21,057 nucleotides of DNA. Source: Candidatus Saccharimonadota bacterium. GTDB taxonomy: Bacteria > Patescibacteriota > Saccharimonadia > UBA4664. The translations under genes were made by a program, and so were the position numbers. Below the pieces are notes generated by a model, which worked only from the letters and a program-made list of their open reading frames with translations, was not told where the DNA came from and ran no database searches. The DNA lies in assembly GCA_029288275.1 (NCBI GenBank), contig JARIHM010000023.1, forward strand, positions 1-21,057. The letters are read 5' to 3'. Below are positions 1 through 6,382 of this stretch, in pieces. Positions within the stretch are counted from its first letter, which is position 1, and the number at the start of each line of letters is the position of its first letter.

Positions 1-21
1 CTACTGAAGCGACCGAGCCAA

Positions 22-50
22 TTGACGAACCAACCGAAAACGAGTAAAAT
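22..50 (+). promoter_or_regulatory. rpsL-rpsG promoter
   Basis: TTGACG (22-27), a 17-nt spacer and TAAAAT (45-50) match the sigma-70-type consensus closely. Transcription should start near 57, leaving a leader of about 90 nt before rpsL. Confidence 0.8.
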
Positions 51-73
51 CTAGGACTGTACTCGGCGAGTGT

Positions 74-120
74 GAATCGTCGGACTCCGGCGGATGAGAA
101 TCCGCCGGAGCGGACGGTTC
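74..120 (+). promoter_or_regulatory. structured rpsL leader hairpin
   Basis: Arms 85-95 and 100-110 pair perfectly over 11 bp around a GAGA (GNRA-type) tetraloop. An outer helix of 8 bp (74-81 with 113-120, one G-U) closes it through a small internal loop. No U-tract follows, so it is not an intrinsic terminator. It lies in the predicted 5' UTR and could be an autoregulatory ribosomal-protein site; that role is inference. Confidence 0.6.
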
Positions 121-148
121 GCAGAACGTCAGATTAACGAAAGAAGCT

Positions 149-565
149 ATGCCAACTATTAACCAATTACTGCGAAAGCCCCGCCAGGACCAGAAGGCCA
201 AGTCGCGCACTGTGGCCCTGCTGCGGGTGACCAACTCGCTCAAGAACAAGAGCTACACTAAAGCGTCGCCGTTGAAGCGCGGTGTCTGTGTGAAGGTCTC
301 CACCACTACCCCTCGTAAGCCAAACTCGGCCCTCCGTAAGATTGCCCGTGTGCGTCTGACGAATGGCATGGAGGTCACGGCCTATATTCCGGGCATTGGC
401 CACAACCTGCAGGAGCACTCGGTGGTGCTGGTCCGCGGCGGCCGCCGCAAAGACCTCCCCGGTGTGCGCTATATTGTTGTCCGCGGTGCTCTTGATACCG
501 CCGGCGTGGCCAAGCGCAAGCAAGGTCGCAGCCGTTACGGCGCCAAGAAGGAGAAGGCGGCGTAA
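149..565 (+). CDS. rpsL: 30S ribosomal protein uS12
   Basis: Ribosomal protein S12 of the 30S decoding centre. The 138-residue length matches the longer Gram-positive-type form, with the usual insertion at about residues 24-37. Conserved blocks visible are the PRKPNSALRK loop (55-64), the IPGIGHNLQEHS segment and KDLPGVRY. ATG at 149 follows a weak purine-rich SD (AAAGAAG). It is first in a two-gene operon with rpsG. Oddity: residue 56 is Arg where E. coli has Lys42 (mature numbering), the main streptomycin-resistance position. The Lys of KDLPG is kept. Confidence 0.98.
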   Translation: MPTINQLLRKPRQDQKAKSRTVALLRVTNSLKNKSYTKASPLKRGVCVKVSTTTPRKPNSALRKIARVRLTNGMEVTAYIPGIGHNLQEHSVVLVRGGRRKDLPGVRYIVVRGALDTAGVAKRKQGRSRYGAKKEKAA

Positions 566-599
566 CGCCTAGCCTTCGCTGTTATTAATCTAAGCATGA

Positions 600-626
600 G
601 CCGCCCGACGTTTCGTCGGTCGCGGC
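600..626 (+). promoter_or_regulatory. rpsL-rpsG intergenic hairpin
   Basis: CCGACG (605-610) pairs with CGTCGG (614-619) around a TTT loop. GCCGC (600-604) and GCGGC (622-626) extend the helix past a 2-nt bulge. It sits just upstream of the rpsG SD (AAAAGGAG, 635-642). In E. coli, S7 represses its own translation by binding the rpsL-rpsG intergenic RNA, so a similar role is plausible here. Confidence 0.5.
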
Positions 627-650
627 AGTATCTCAAAAGGAGAGAAGCAA

Positions 651-1127
651 GTGCCTCGTAAAGTTACCAAATCTTTGAAGCGGGTGGTTGAGCCCGATCT
701 TAAATACAATAACGTTCTGGTCACCAAGATGACCAACAAGATCATGAAGGACGGCAAGCGTCGTCTGGCTGAGCGATTGCTCTACGATGCTCTAGCTTCG
801 GTCGAAGAGAAGTCTAAGCAGCCCGCTCTCGAGGTCTTTGAGGCTGCCCTCAAGAACGTCGCTCCAGCCCTGCAGGTCAAGGCCAAGCGCGTCGGTGGTG
901 CTACCTACCAGGTGCCTATGGAAGTGCGCGGTGACCGTAAGGTTCACCTGGCGATGACCTGGATCCTAGCCGCAGCCCGCACGAAGAGCGGCAAGAGCTT
1001 TGACCAGCGCCTGGCCGATGAACTACTCAACGCCTACAACAACACCGGCGATGCTATCAAAAAGCGGGAAGACACCCACCGCATGGCCGAAGCCAACAAG
1101 GCCTTCGCCCACTTCGCCCGGTATTAG
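651..1127 (+). CDS. rpsG: 30S ribosomal protein uS7
   Basis: Ribosomal protein S7, the primary assembly protein of the 30S head, binding the 3' major domain of 16S rRNA. The 158-residue length is close to the usual 155-156. Typical sequence includes NKIMKDGKR near the N-terminus, the VGGATYQVPMEV beta-hairpin region, and the KREDTHRMAEANKAFAHF C-terminal helix. The start is GTG at 651, chosen from the strong SD AAAAGGAG and because upstream extension leaves the S7 family. It is cotranscribed with rpsL across an 85-nt gap holding a hairpin. Unlike most bacteria, fusA does not follow. Confidence 0.98.
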   Translation: MPRKVTKSLKRVVEPDLKYNNVLVTKMTNKIMKDGKRRLAERLLYDALASVEEKSKQPALEVFEAALKNVAPALQVKAKRVGGATYQVPMEVRGDRKVHLAMTWILAAARTKSGKSFDQRLADELLNAYNNTGDAIKKREDTHRMAEANKAFAHFARY

Positions 1128-1142
1128 CCTAGAATCCAAAGT

Positions 1143-1176
1143 ACTAAAAAACCGCCCATTCCGGCGGTTTTTTAGT
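1143..1176. terminator. bidirectional terminator after rpsG
   Basis: Arms 1143-1156 and 1163-1176 pair perfectly over 14 bp, including an A6/T6 stretch, around the loop CATTCC. The flanking A and T tracts allow termination on both strands. It ends the rpsL-rpsG unit. Confidence 0.9.
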
Positions 1177-1235
1177 GGTGAGCAGAAGTGTTGGAGTTTT
1201 GATCTTGGCTAAAGAACCGTCCATCTAAGAAACAA

Positions 1236-1261
1236 GCCCGGCTAGGTTACCCCAGCCGGGC
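1236..1261 (-). terminator. terminator of minus-strand gene 1288-1515
   Basis: GCCCGGCT (1236-1243) and AGCCGGGC (1254-1261) form an 8-bp stem. Read on the minus strand, TTGTTTC follows it. It sits 27 nt past the stop of the 75-aa gene. Confidence 0.65.
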
Positions 1262-1287
1262 AGGAAAGAGTACACTACGTACGAATA

Positions 1288-1515
1288 CTACTTCTTATTC
1301 TGAGCTTGAAGTACGCTTGATATATGACCTCGGAATTCTTGCTTTGCGACTTCCACCCGGTCTTGCTTGGTAGCGAATTTACCGCACTTGCAGCTGTAAG
1401 TGCATAGAGCGCTCCATGTACCTGCGGTAGCGTCCCAGGGTTGCGTCTCTCTCAACCTATGGCCCCTGATATCGAGGTTGGTGGTGATCCAGCTCTTTCT
1501 GGGTGCTTTTGCCAT
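1288..1515 (-). CDS. small Cys-cluster protein, unknown function
   Basis: Encodes 75 residues, mostly basic, with no signal peptide or membrane segment. Three cysteines cluster at residues 38-44 (CTYSCKC), followed by GKF and a helical, charged C-terminus ending in NKK. The cluster resembles half of a metal-binding knuckle, but no full zinc ribbon is seen and I do not recognise the family. ATG at 1515 is preceded by TTGGAG about 11 nt upstream. A candidate minus promoter (1557-1584) and terminator (1236-1261) bracket it, which supports a real single-gene unit. Confidence 0.6.
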   Translation of the reverse strand: MAKAPRKSWITTNLDIRGHRLRETQPWDATAGTWSALCTYSCKCGKFATKQDRVEVAKQEFRGHISSVLQAQNKK

Positions 1516-1556
1516 GAGGCTTCATGCTCCAATTCGTTGAGGGGGCATTGACGCAA

Positions 1557-1584
1557 ATATTACCATAAGATACCAGAATGTCCA
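1557..1584 (-). promoter_or_regulatory. candidate promoter for the 75-aa gene
   Basis: On the minus strand, TGGACA (1584-1579), a 16-nt spacer and TAATAT (1562-1557) with an extended TGG before the -10. The start would be near 1550, giving a 35-nt leader. Confidence 0.5.
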
Positions 1585-1619
1585 TAACCAAGAGTCGGAC
1601 CGATACTCGCTGGGGGGGG

Positions 1620-2669
1620 CTATCGCGTCTCCTTCTTAAAGACGTATCCTGCATAGAGCTGTACAAACTGCGGGAAGATTGCCAGCAGTAGCACATAGCT
1701 CAAGAATGGCCCGCTTAGCTCGCCTAGGGTAAAAATGAGGCCAGTAAATAAGCCCGCGGCGCCTATGGCCGATACGGCATATATAAAGAACCAGAGCATG
1801 GCTTTACGCTGGCCTTGGGTAACGCGTTTCATGATTTGATAGGCCGTGCCGGCCATAAACACGCAGAACATCACGCAGACCGTACTTGTAGCAACCGCAA
1901 AATGGAAATAACCTTCATAAGCTACTTTAGCCGGATGCGGTGCCAGTATGGTGAGCGCCGCCGTCGCCGCTGCCAACCCCAGTATTAACCGCCAGGAGGT
2001 TATCGGGTGTTTTATGCCAAGGAGGAGAGCATAGCGCCGCAGGCCGGCGTACATTAAGGTACCAGAGATTAAAATCAAGAAGACCAGTCCGCCATACTTA
2101 AATAACGGATAGCGGGTGAGATTAAAGAGCTGAATCGGCGAGTACTGCAAAATGGCGATGCCAAAGAAAATGACCCCAGCACAAAGGGTCATAAAGGCTC
2201 GTCGAAACGCATCCTTAAAGTTGTGGAGTGCCGAAAGGTAGAACCAGCCGATCGAGATATTAAAGGTGTTGTAGTACAGCGGGATCGTTAAAGCTAGCTG
2301 CACATTGCGCGAGAAGGGTAAGAGGAAGGCGAACAGGGCGCTGCCCACCGACAGTGCAAATACGAGTACCAAGCTCCAGGGCGAAGCGCTAAACGCGGTC
2401 TTGCCGCCGCTGTCTTCCTGAGCCTGTAAGCGGGCCGCAAGTGATTCGCGCGTAAACGACCGCAATGGATCTTGGGTAATCAGATAAGATTTAAGTTTCT
2501 CGACAAGCTTCTGGAGTGTCCGGCGGTCGTTGTCTTGCAGCGGCTGACCGCGATCGTAGTTGGCGGTAACGTTGCGTAGCTGGTCAAGCATGGGATCGAT
2601 CACTTGCACTTCGGAAGCCAGCGAAGCTAGATATACAATACGGTTAATAAGCTTATGATCTTCTCCCAC
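1620..2669 (-). CDS. eight-helix integral membrane protein, unknown function
   Basis: Encodes 349 residues. The first ~95 are hydrophilic and helical, with many charged residues, likely cytosolic. About eight hydrophobic segments follow, near residues 100-120, 128-148, 158-178, 193-212, 228-245, 258-280, 292-314 and 322-343, and the protein ends in a basic KKETR tail. No transporter or enzyme signature was recognised. The GTG start at 2669 is supported by GAGGGG about 7 nt upstream. A run of eight C follows the TAG stop directly on the coding strand. A small inverted repeat, AGCAG-AACA-CTGCT at 2717-2730, lies upstream, but I found no clear promoter. Confidence 0.8.
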   Translation of the reverse strand: MGEDHKLINRIVYLASLASEVQVIDPMLDQLRNVTANYDRGQPLQDNDRRTLQKLVEKLKSYLITQDPLRSFTRESLAARLQAQEDSGGKTAFSASPWSLVLVFALSVGSALFAFLLPFSRNVQLALTIPLYYNTFNISIGWFYLSALHNFKDAFRRAFMTLCAGVIFFGIAILQYSPIQLFNLTRYPLFKYGGLVFLILISGTLMYAGLRRYALLLGIKHPITSWRLILGLAAATAALTILAPHPAKVAYEGYFHFAVATSTVCVMFCVFMAGTAYQIMKRVTQGQRKAMLWFFIYAVSAIGAAGLFTGLIFTLGELSGPFLSYVLLLAIFPQFVQLYAGYVFKKETR

Positions 2670-2746
2670 GAATCGCCCCTCGTTTTGATATTTCTTATGC
2701 TAACAGAGATTGTAACAGCAGAACACTGCTTGGGTAACAACAAACC

Positions 2747-2774
2747 GCTCCCAATCAGATGCCCGATTGGGAGC
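2747..2774 (-). terminator. terminator of the P-loop ATPase gene
   Basis: GCTCCCAATC (2747-2756) and GATTGGGAGC (2765-2774) form a perfect 10-bp stem with an 8-nt loop. On the minus strand it is followed by GGTTTGTTGTT, a modest U-rich tail, 34 nt after the stop at 2809. Confidence 0.65.
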
Positions 2775-2808
2775 TACGTTTGACCAAGAGTACTGCTGGG
2801 CGGTTTAG

Positions 2809-3414
2809 CTAAGCAGCTTTGCCGTCGAGTGTCTCGGGCAGATTAGAAATGAGACGAAGAAGTTCTGCGCCGAGCCGGTCAATCGTTTGATTGCCGGCCA
2901 GGAATAGCCAACACGGATGGTTCTCCCAGGCGGCTCGAGCACGGTACTCGAGCGCTTGTGCCTCAGGCAAGGATTCATAGCGGCTAGCATTACCGATTTG
3001 TCCAAAGCGCTCTGGTTGCGCAGTGGCTAGAGACTCCAAGTGAAATACTGCCTGGTAACGTCTTAGCCAGCTAGAACGGTCACCAACCGCCTCGGCCACG
3101 GCCGTCTCGCCCATAGGATAGGCCGTGTTGTCACCCAGCGCACGATCGCAGATGATGAGTCGGCGGCCAGTGAAGCGCGCTTCCGCGTGGGCGGTCGCCT
3201 CTAGGACTAGTTGTCGTTGAGTGATAGCACGTTGGAGCTCAAGCCAGTCCGCCTTGCTCCAATCCGGTTGGGGCAGGGGTTGGCCGGCAGTAAAGAGCTC
3301 GGTGGCCGCCTCGCCCACAAACACTGCCTCGTGGTTTAACGCCTGCTTGAGCCGTTCGATTACGCTGGTCTTGCCCGCGCAAGGACCACCAGTAATGACT
3401 ATAGTGGTGATCAC
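2809..3414 (-). CDS. NadR/Ttd14-like AAA-domain P-loop ATPase
   Basis: A 201-residue protein with an N-terminal Walker A loop GGPCAGKTS (residues 9-17) and a later acidic CDRALGD motif. This pattern is typical of the AAA_28 group, which includes the kinase-like domain of NadR and Ttd14-like proteins. Likely roles are nucleotide- or nucleoside-type phosphorylation or nucleotide binding in the cytosol; the substrate cannot be read from sequence. The GTG start at 3414 has a good SD (CGGAGG). It is transcribed divergently from the HTH-Nudix gene at 3545. Their 130-bp spacer holds a 17-bp palindrome, which suggests shared regulation. Confidence 0.75.
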   Translation of the reverse strand: MITTIVITGGPCAGKTSVIERLKQALNHEAVFVGEAATELFTAGQPLPQPDWSKADWLELQRAITQRQLVLEATAHAEARFTGRRLIICDRALGDNTAYPMGETAVAEAVGDRSSWLRRYQAVFHLESLATAQPERFGQIGNASRYESLPEAQALEYRARAAWENHPCWLFLAGNQTIDRLGAELLRLISNLPETLDGKAA

Positions 3415-3459
3415 AGCAACCTCCGTGAAGTGCTGGGCTTGGTGAACTGTAAAGGTACC

Positions 3460-3476
3460 AGCCTTATGGTAAGGCT
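3460..3476. promoter_or_regulatory. operator-like palindrome between divergent genes
   Basis: AGCCTTA-TGG-TAAGGCT: 7-bp arms with a 3-bp centre. It sits in the only shared control region of the P-loop ATPase and HTH-Nudix genes. A regulator binding site is inferred; a short mRNA hairpin in the minus transcript is the alternative. Confidence 0.45.
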
Positions 3477-3506
3477 ATGGAGGCAGCCCCGACTAGTCGA
3501 AAAAAG

Positions 3507-3535
3507 TTGACCAGCCATATACTGAATGCTTTAAT
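3507..3535 (+). promoter_or_regulatory. promoter of HTH-Nudix gene (leaderless)
   Basis: TTGACC (3507-3512), a 17-nt spacer and TTTAAT (3530-3535). The predicted start near 3542 is only about 3 nt before the ATG, and there is no SD, so the mRNA should be leaderless. Confidence 0.7.
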
Positions 3536-3544
3536 AGCGCCACT

Positions 3545-4204
3545 ATGCATGCCCTGCAGCAACATATCCTATCGCAGCTTATCCATCATTCTGATCGGCG
3601 CTATGCCGATCTTAAGCCTGCTGACGTTGAGGGTAATCTGTTCATGTATCATATGCGACACTTGATAAACGCTGGCTACGTCACCAAGCGGGATGATGGC
3701 CGCTATGAGCTTTCTACAGAAGGCAAACGCTATGTTGACGGCCTAAGTCTGAGTACTTTGGTGCCGCGTAGCCAAGCCAAGATCGTCACGCTGCTGGTAT
3801 GCCGGAACAGCGCTAGCCAGTGGCTCTTCCTGCGTCGCAAGCGCCAGCCGCTTCTGGGTATGGTGGGGTTCCCCTATGGGAAGGTGCACTTTGGCGAGAC
3901 TATAGCGCAGGCGGCTCAGCGCGAACTGGCCGATAAGACAGGGCTCACAGGCAATCTTGCTCATCGCGGCGACGGCTACATTACCATCCGCCAGCACGAC
4001 GAAGTGGTGAGCCAGATTATGTTCCACTTATTCTATGCTGACCACCTCGTTGGGGAGCTTACTCCAGAGACCGATAAGGGCCAGGTGTTTTGGGCGCCAA
4101 TCGAAGCCATGGACGACACCTATATGCCAAGCGTAGCCGACATCCTGGCTATCCTGGAGCGGGGGGACGATCGATTTTTCGTTGAGCTCAGTTACCAGCT
4201 GTAG
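3545..4204 (+). CDS. winged-helix plus Nudix domain protein
   Basis: A 219-residue protein. Residues 1-72 look like a winged helix-turn-helix (YHMRHLINAGYVTKRDDGRYELSTEGKR-type layout, written here only in outline). Residues 78-210 form a Nudix fold. The Nudix box starts at Gly112 and runs GKVHFGE, then REL at 126-128, but the usual EE pair is Asp130-Lys131. One metal-binding Glu is therefore lost, and hydrolase activity may be weak or absent. NrtR-type regulators also pair a Nudix domain with a winged helix, but in the opposite order. A ligand-sensing regulator is a reasonable guess; a nucleotide pyrophosphohydrolase is the alternative. The ATG at 3545 is set by the leaderless promoter. Confidence 0.8.
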   Translation: MHALQQHILSQLIHHSDRRYADLKPADVEGNLFMYHMRHLINAGYVTKRDDGRYELSTEGKRYVDGLSLSTLVPRSQAKIVTLLVCRNSASQWLFLRRKRQPLLGMVGFPYGKVHFGETIAQAAQRELADKTGLTGNLAHRGDGYITIRQHDEVVSQIMFHLFYADHLVGELTPETDKGQVFWAPIEAMDDTYMPSVADILAILERGDDRFFVELSYQL

Positions 4205-4228
4205 TTATGGGGTAGAATGAGCGTCCTG

Positions 4229-4234
4229 TATAAT
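4229..4234 (+). promoter_or_regulatory. -10 box of ABC-F gene (leaderless)
   Basis: A perfect TATAAT lies 8 nt before the ATG at 4243, with no SD between. No good -35 was found. The position implies a leaderless or near-leaderless mRNA. Confidence 0.6.
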
Positions 4235-4242
4235 AGGCCCCG

Positions 4243-5901
4243 ATGCTTATTAACCTCACCAACATTCGCAAAGCCATCGGTACCAAGGTGCTCTATGACG
4301 GTCTTGACCTTACTATACAGCCGGGTGAAAAACTCGGGCTGATTGGTCGTAACGGCATTGGTAAAACCACGCTCCTCGGCATCATGGCTGGTACCGATCA
4401 TGACTTTACCGGCACTATCGATCGCCGGCGTGGGCTTATTATTGCCTCCACGGCCCAGGAGCATCATGGCGTCATGGACCAGCCGGTGCTGGAGTACGTG
4501 CTTGAGAATCTGCCGGAATACGCGCATCTGCACCATATTATCGAAACACATCCAGCCACCATGGGCGACGACATGACGCTCATTGGCGAGTACACCGATG
4601 CCCTAACGCGCTTTGGCGAACTGGGCTATTACGACATTCAGGAGCGGGCTCGCCAAGAACTGGTCGATTTTCAGCTACCGCCAGAGCGGATTGATGGGCC
4701 AATGCGTAACTTATCGGGTGGCCAGAAACGCTTTGTTGAGCTTGTGAAAGTAACATTAAGTGATGCGCATCTGGCGCTTATCGACGAGCCCACAAACCAC
4801 ATGGACTATATCGCCAAGGAGGCTTTCATTGAATGGCTGGAAGCAGCTCAGCAGGCGGTTGTGGTCATCACTCATGACCGGGACGTGCTGGCAGCGGTTG
4901 ATCGCATCGTTGAGATCAAGGACCATGAGGCCCTGAGCTTTAACGGGGATTATGAAGCTTATTTAAAGCAAAATGGCCGTACGACCATGAATGCTATGGA
5001 ACAGTATGAATTTGACCAGCGCACACTCGCCAATATGCATAAGCAGGTAATTGAGGCTCGGCGCAAAAAGAACATGGCCGCTGGCCCCAGCGCAACGCGG
5101 TTTCGCATTATGGAAGATCGACTACAGCGGCAGTATGATGAGCTCAAGAGCCGCATCCAAAAACCATCATTTTGGATTGATGCCGAGCAGCTCGATACCA
5201 TGCAAAGCAAGGCAGTAGAGAAATATGATCGCTATAAAGCCAAAAATATTCGTATTCATACCACTGGACCGGCCGAGGGACAGCGCATACTCCTATCGGT
5301 AGAGGATCTATCGCTCGGCTACGATAAGCCGTTGTTTGAGCATGTTTCACTGGCGCTGCGCCAGGGCGAGCGGATTGAGCTTAAGGGGCGTAACGGTGTC
5401 GGTAAATCAACCTTAATTCGGGCTATCTTGGCAACGGCTCGCCAGGCCAAGCTCGGTGCTCAAGCGTACGCCGGTACCATTGAGCTGGATCCACGCGTTA
5501 CTATCGGGGTGTACGAACAGGAAATTGATGCCAAGTATCTGGACCAGCCGCTAGGTGAAGCTATTATGACGGTTTACCGTGAGCATGACGTAGCGGTGAA
5601 TGACCAAAAGGTACGTCAGGTGCTCTCGGATTATTTATTTGATCCTCAGCTGGACGGCGCGCTACCGATTCATCGTCTGAGCGGAGGCCAAAAAGCTCGC
5701 TTCCAGTTAATTGCCATGCTGTGCCATGCGCCCAACCTGCTTATTCTCGATGAGCCGACCAACCATTTGGACTTGCCATCGATTGAGGAGCTGGAGAAGG
5801 CACTTGATCGTTATACTGGCGCCATTTTATATATCTCGCACGACTCATACTTTACGCGCAATGTTGGTGGTGAGGTCGTGGAGATTGCGCCGGCTACATA
5901 A
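4243..5901 (+). CDS. ABC-F family ATPase
   Basis: Encodes 552 residues with two ABC domains in tandem and no membrane segments, the hallmark of ABC-F proteins that act on the ribosome. Domain 1 has Walker A GRNGIGKTT (35-43), signature LSGGQK near 157 and Walker B ending in DEPTNHMD. Domain 2 has GRNGVGKST near 383, LSGGQK near 479 and LLILDEPTNHLD near 500. Between them is a charged helical linker (about 245-345), where the P-site tRNA interaction motif lies in this family. Possible roles are translation rescue or energy-dependent ribosome control (EttA/Uup-like) or antibiotic protection; sequence alone does not decide. The ATG at 4243 follows a TATAAT box without an SD. Confidence 0.92.
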   Translation: MLINLTNIRKAIGTKVLYDGLDLTIQPGEKLGLIGRNGIGKTTLLGIMAGTDHDFTGTIDRRRGLIIASTAQEHHGVMDQPVLEYVLENLPEYAHLHHIIETHPATMGDDMTLIGEYTDALTRFGELGYYDIQERARQELVDFQLPPERIDGPMRNLSGGQKRFVELVKVTLSDAHLALIDEPTNHMDYIAKEAFIEWLEAAQQAVVVITHDRDVLAAVDRIVEIKDHEALSFNGDYEAYLKQNGRTTMNAMEQYEFDQRTLANMHKQVIEARRKKNMAAGPSATRFRIMEDRLQRQYDELKSRIQKPSFWIDAEQLDTMQSKAVEKYDRYKAKNIRIHTTGPAEGQRILLSVEDLSLGYDKPLFEHVSLALRQGERIELKGRNGVGKSTLIRAILATARQAKLGAQAYAGTIELDPRVTIGVYEQEIDAKYLDQPLGEAIMTVYREHDVAVNDQKVRQVLSDYLFDPQLDGALPIHRLSGGQKARFQLIAMLCHAPNLLILDEPTNHLDLPSIEELEKALDRYTGAILYISHDSYFTRNVGGEVVEIAPAT

Positions 5902-5905
5902 TGTC

Positions 5906-5935
5906 TTTACTTTGATGTCGCAATATTGATATGGT
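5906..5935 (+). promoter_or_regulatory. candidate promoter of XRE-type gene
   Basis: TTTACT (5906-5911), an 18-nt spacer and TATGGT (5930-5935), a moderate match. A small hairpin (AGCGT-gctt-ACGCT, 5938-5951) follows just before the SD. Confidence 0.4.
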
Positions 5936-5974
5936 TTAGCGTGCTTACGCTCGTTCTATCCTGGAGGATCGATA

Positions 5975-6301
5975 GTGAATAGCGCGGCGGCTGCAGGGCA
6001 CAAGGCCAAGGATGATGGCACTGATTTCGTTGTAGGACCTTTGCTTGTTCGGCTCCGCCGGGAGGCTGGCCGTACGCAAGCTGCCCAGGCGGAGGTGTTG
6101 ACAAGACTAGCGGGGACCCTTATTACACGCTATGAAATCACACGTTGGGAGCACGAGAGGCGGCTGCCGGGCGCCTATTGGCGTCCGTATCTTGCCAAGA
6201 GCTTTGGAGTGCCTCTGGCTGAAATTGAGGCCGCCGTCACGACAAGCCGCAAGCAGCGCCGGCGCCGGCGACAGGTAGCCAAGGGTCGCTCAAGCTCATA
6301 A
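5975..6301 (+). CDS. XRE-family helix-turn-helix protein
   Basis: A 108-residue DNA-binding protein. Residues about 25-82 fit a Cro/C1-type HTH: RLRREAGRTQ begins the fold, ITRYEITRWEHERRLPG covers the recognition helix and following turn, and YLAKSFGVPLAEIE closes it. The tail is very basic (KQRRRRRQ). The GTG start at 5975 is supported by a strong SD (TGGAGGA, 5962-5968) 6-7 nt upstream. A terminator follows, so it is transcribed alone or after the ABC-F gene. It is probably a small transcription regulator; targets are unknown. An antitoxin role was considered, but no toxin partner is adjacent. Confidence 0.75.
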   Translation: MNSAAAAGHKAKDDGTDFVVGPLLVRLRREAGRTQAAQAEVLTRLAGTLITRYEITRWEHERRLPGAYWRPYLAKSFGVPLAEIEAAVTTSRKQRRRRRQVAKGRSSS

Positions 6302-6310
6302 CGTTGCAAC

Positions 6311-6340
6311 GCCCGATTCGCCTTGGCGGATCGGGCTTTT
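6311..6340 (+). terminator. terminator after XRE-type gene
   Basis: GCCCGAT (6311-6317) and ATCGGGC (6330-6336) pair and continue inward to about 11 bp, followed by TTTT. It lies before the Mur ligase start chosen here, which argues against the longer upstream start at 6323. Confidence 0.8.
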
Positions 6341-6369
6341 CTGTGCATGCAGATGCAGGTGAAACTGTG

Positions 6370-6375
6370 TACAAT
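6370..6375 (+). promoter_or_regulatory. -10 box of Mur ligase gene (leaderless)
   Basis: TACAAT ends 7 nt before the ATG at 6383, with no SD. It has the same arrangement as the other leaderless genes here. No convincing -35. Confidence 0.55.
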
Positions 6376-6382
6376 ACTGATC

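Noticed and set aside
1457..1696. Minus-strand open frame of 79 codons between the 8-TM and 75-aa genes
   Set aside because: It overlaps both genes in another frame, crosses the C8 tract, and lacks a suitable SD or family resemblance.
6323..6382. Longer N-terminus for the Mur ligase (20 extra residues)
   Set aside because: It would translate part of the upstream terminator hairpin and of the -10 box at 6370-6375, and Mur ligases begin at the segment following 6383.
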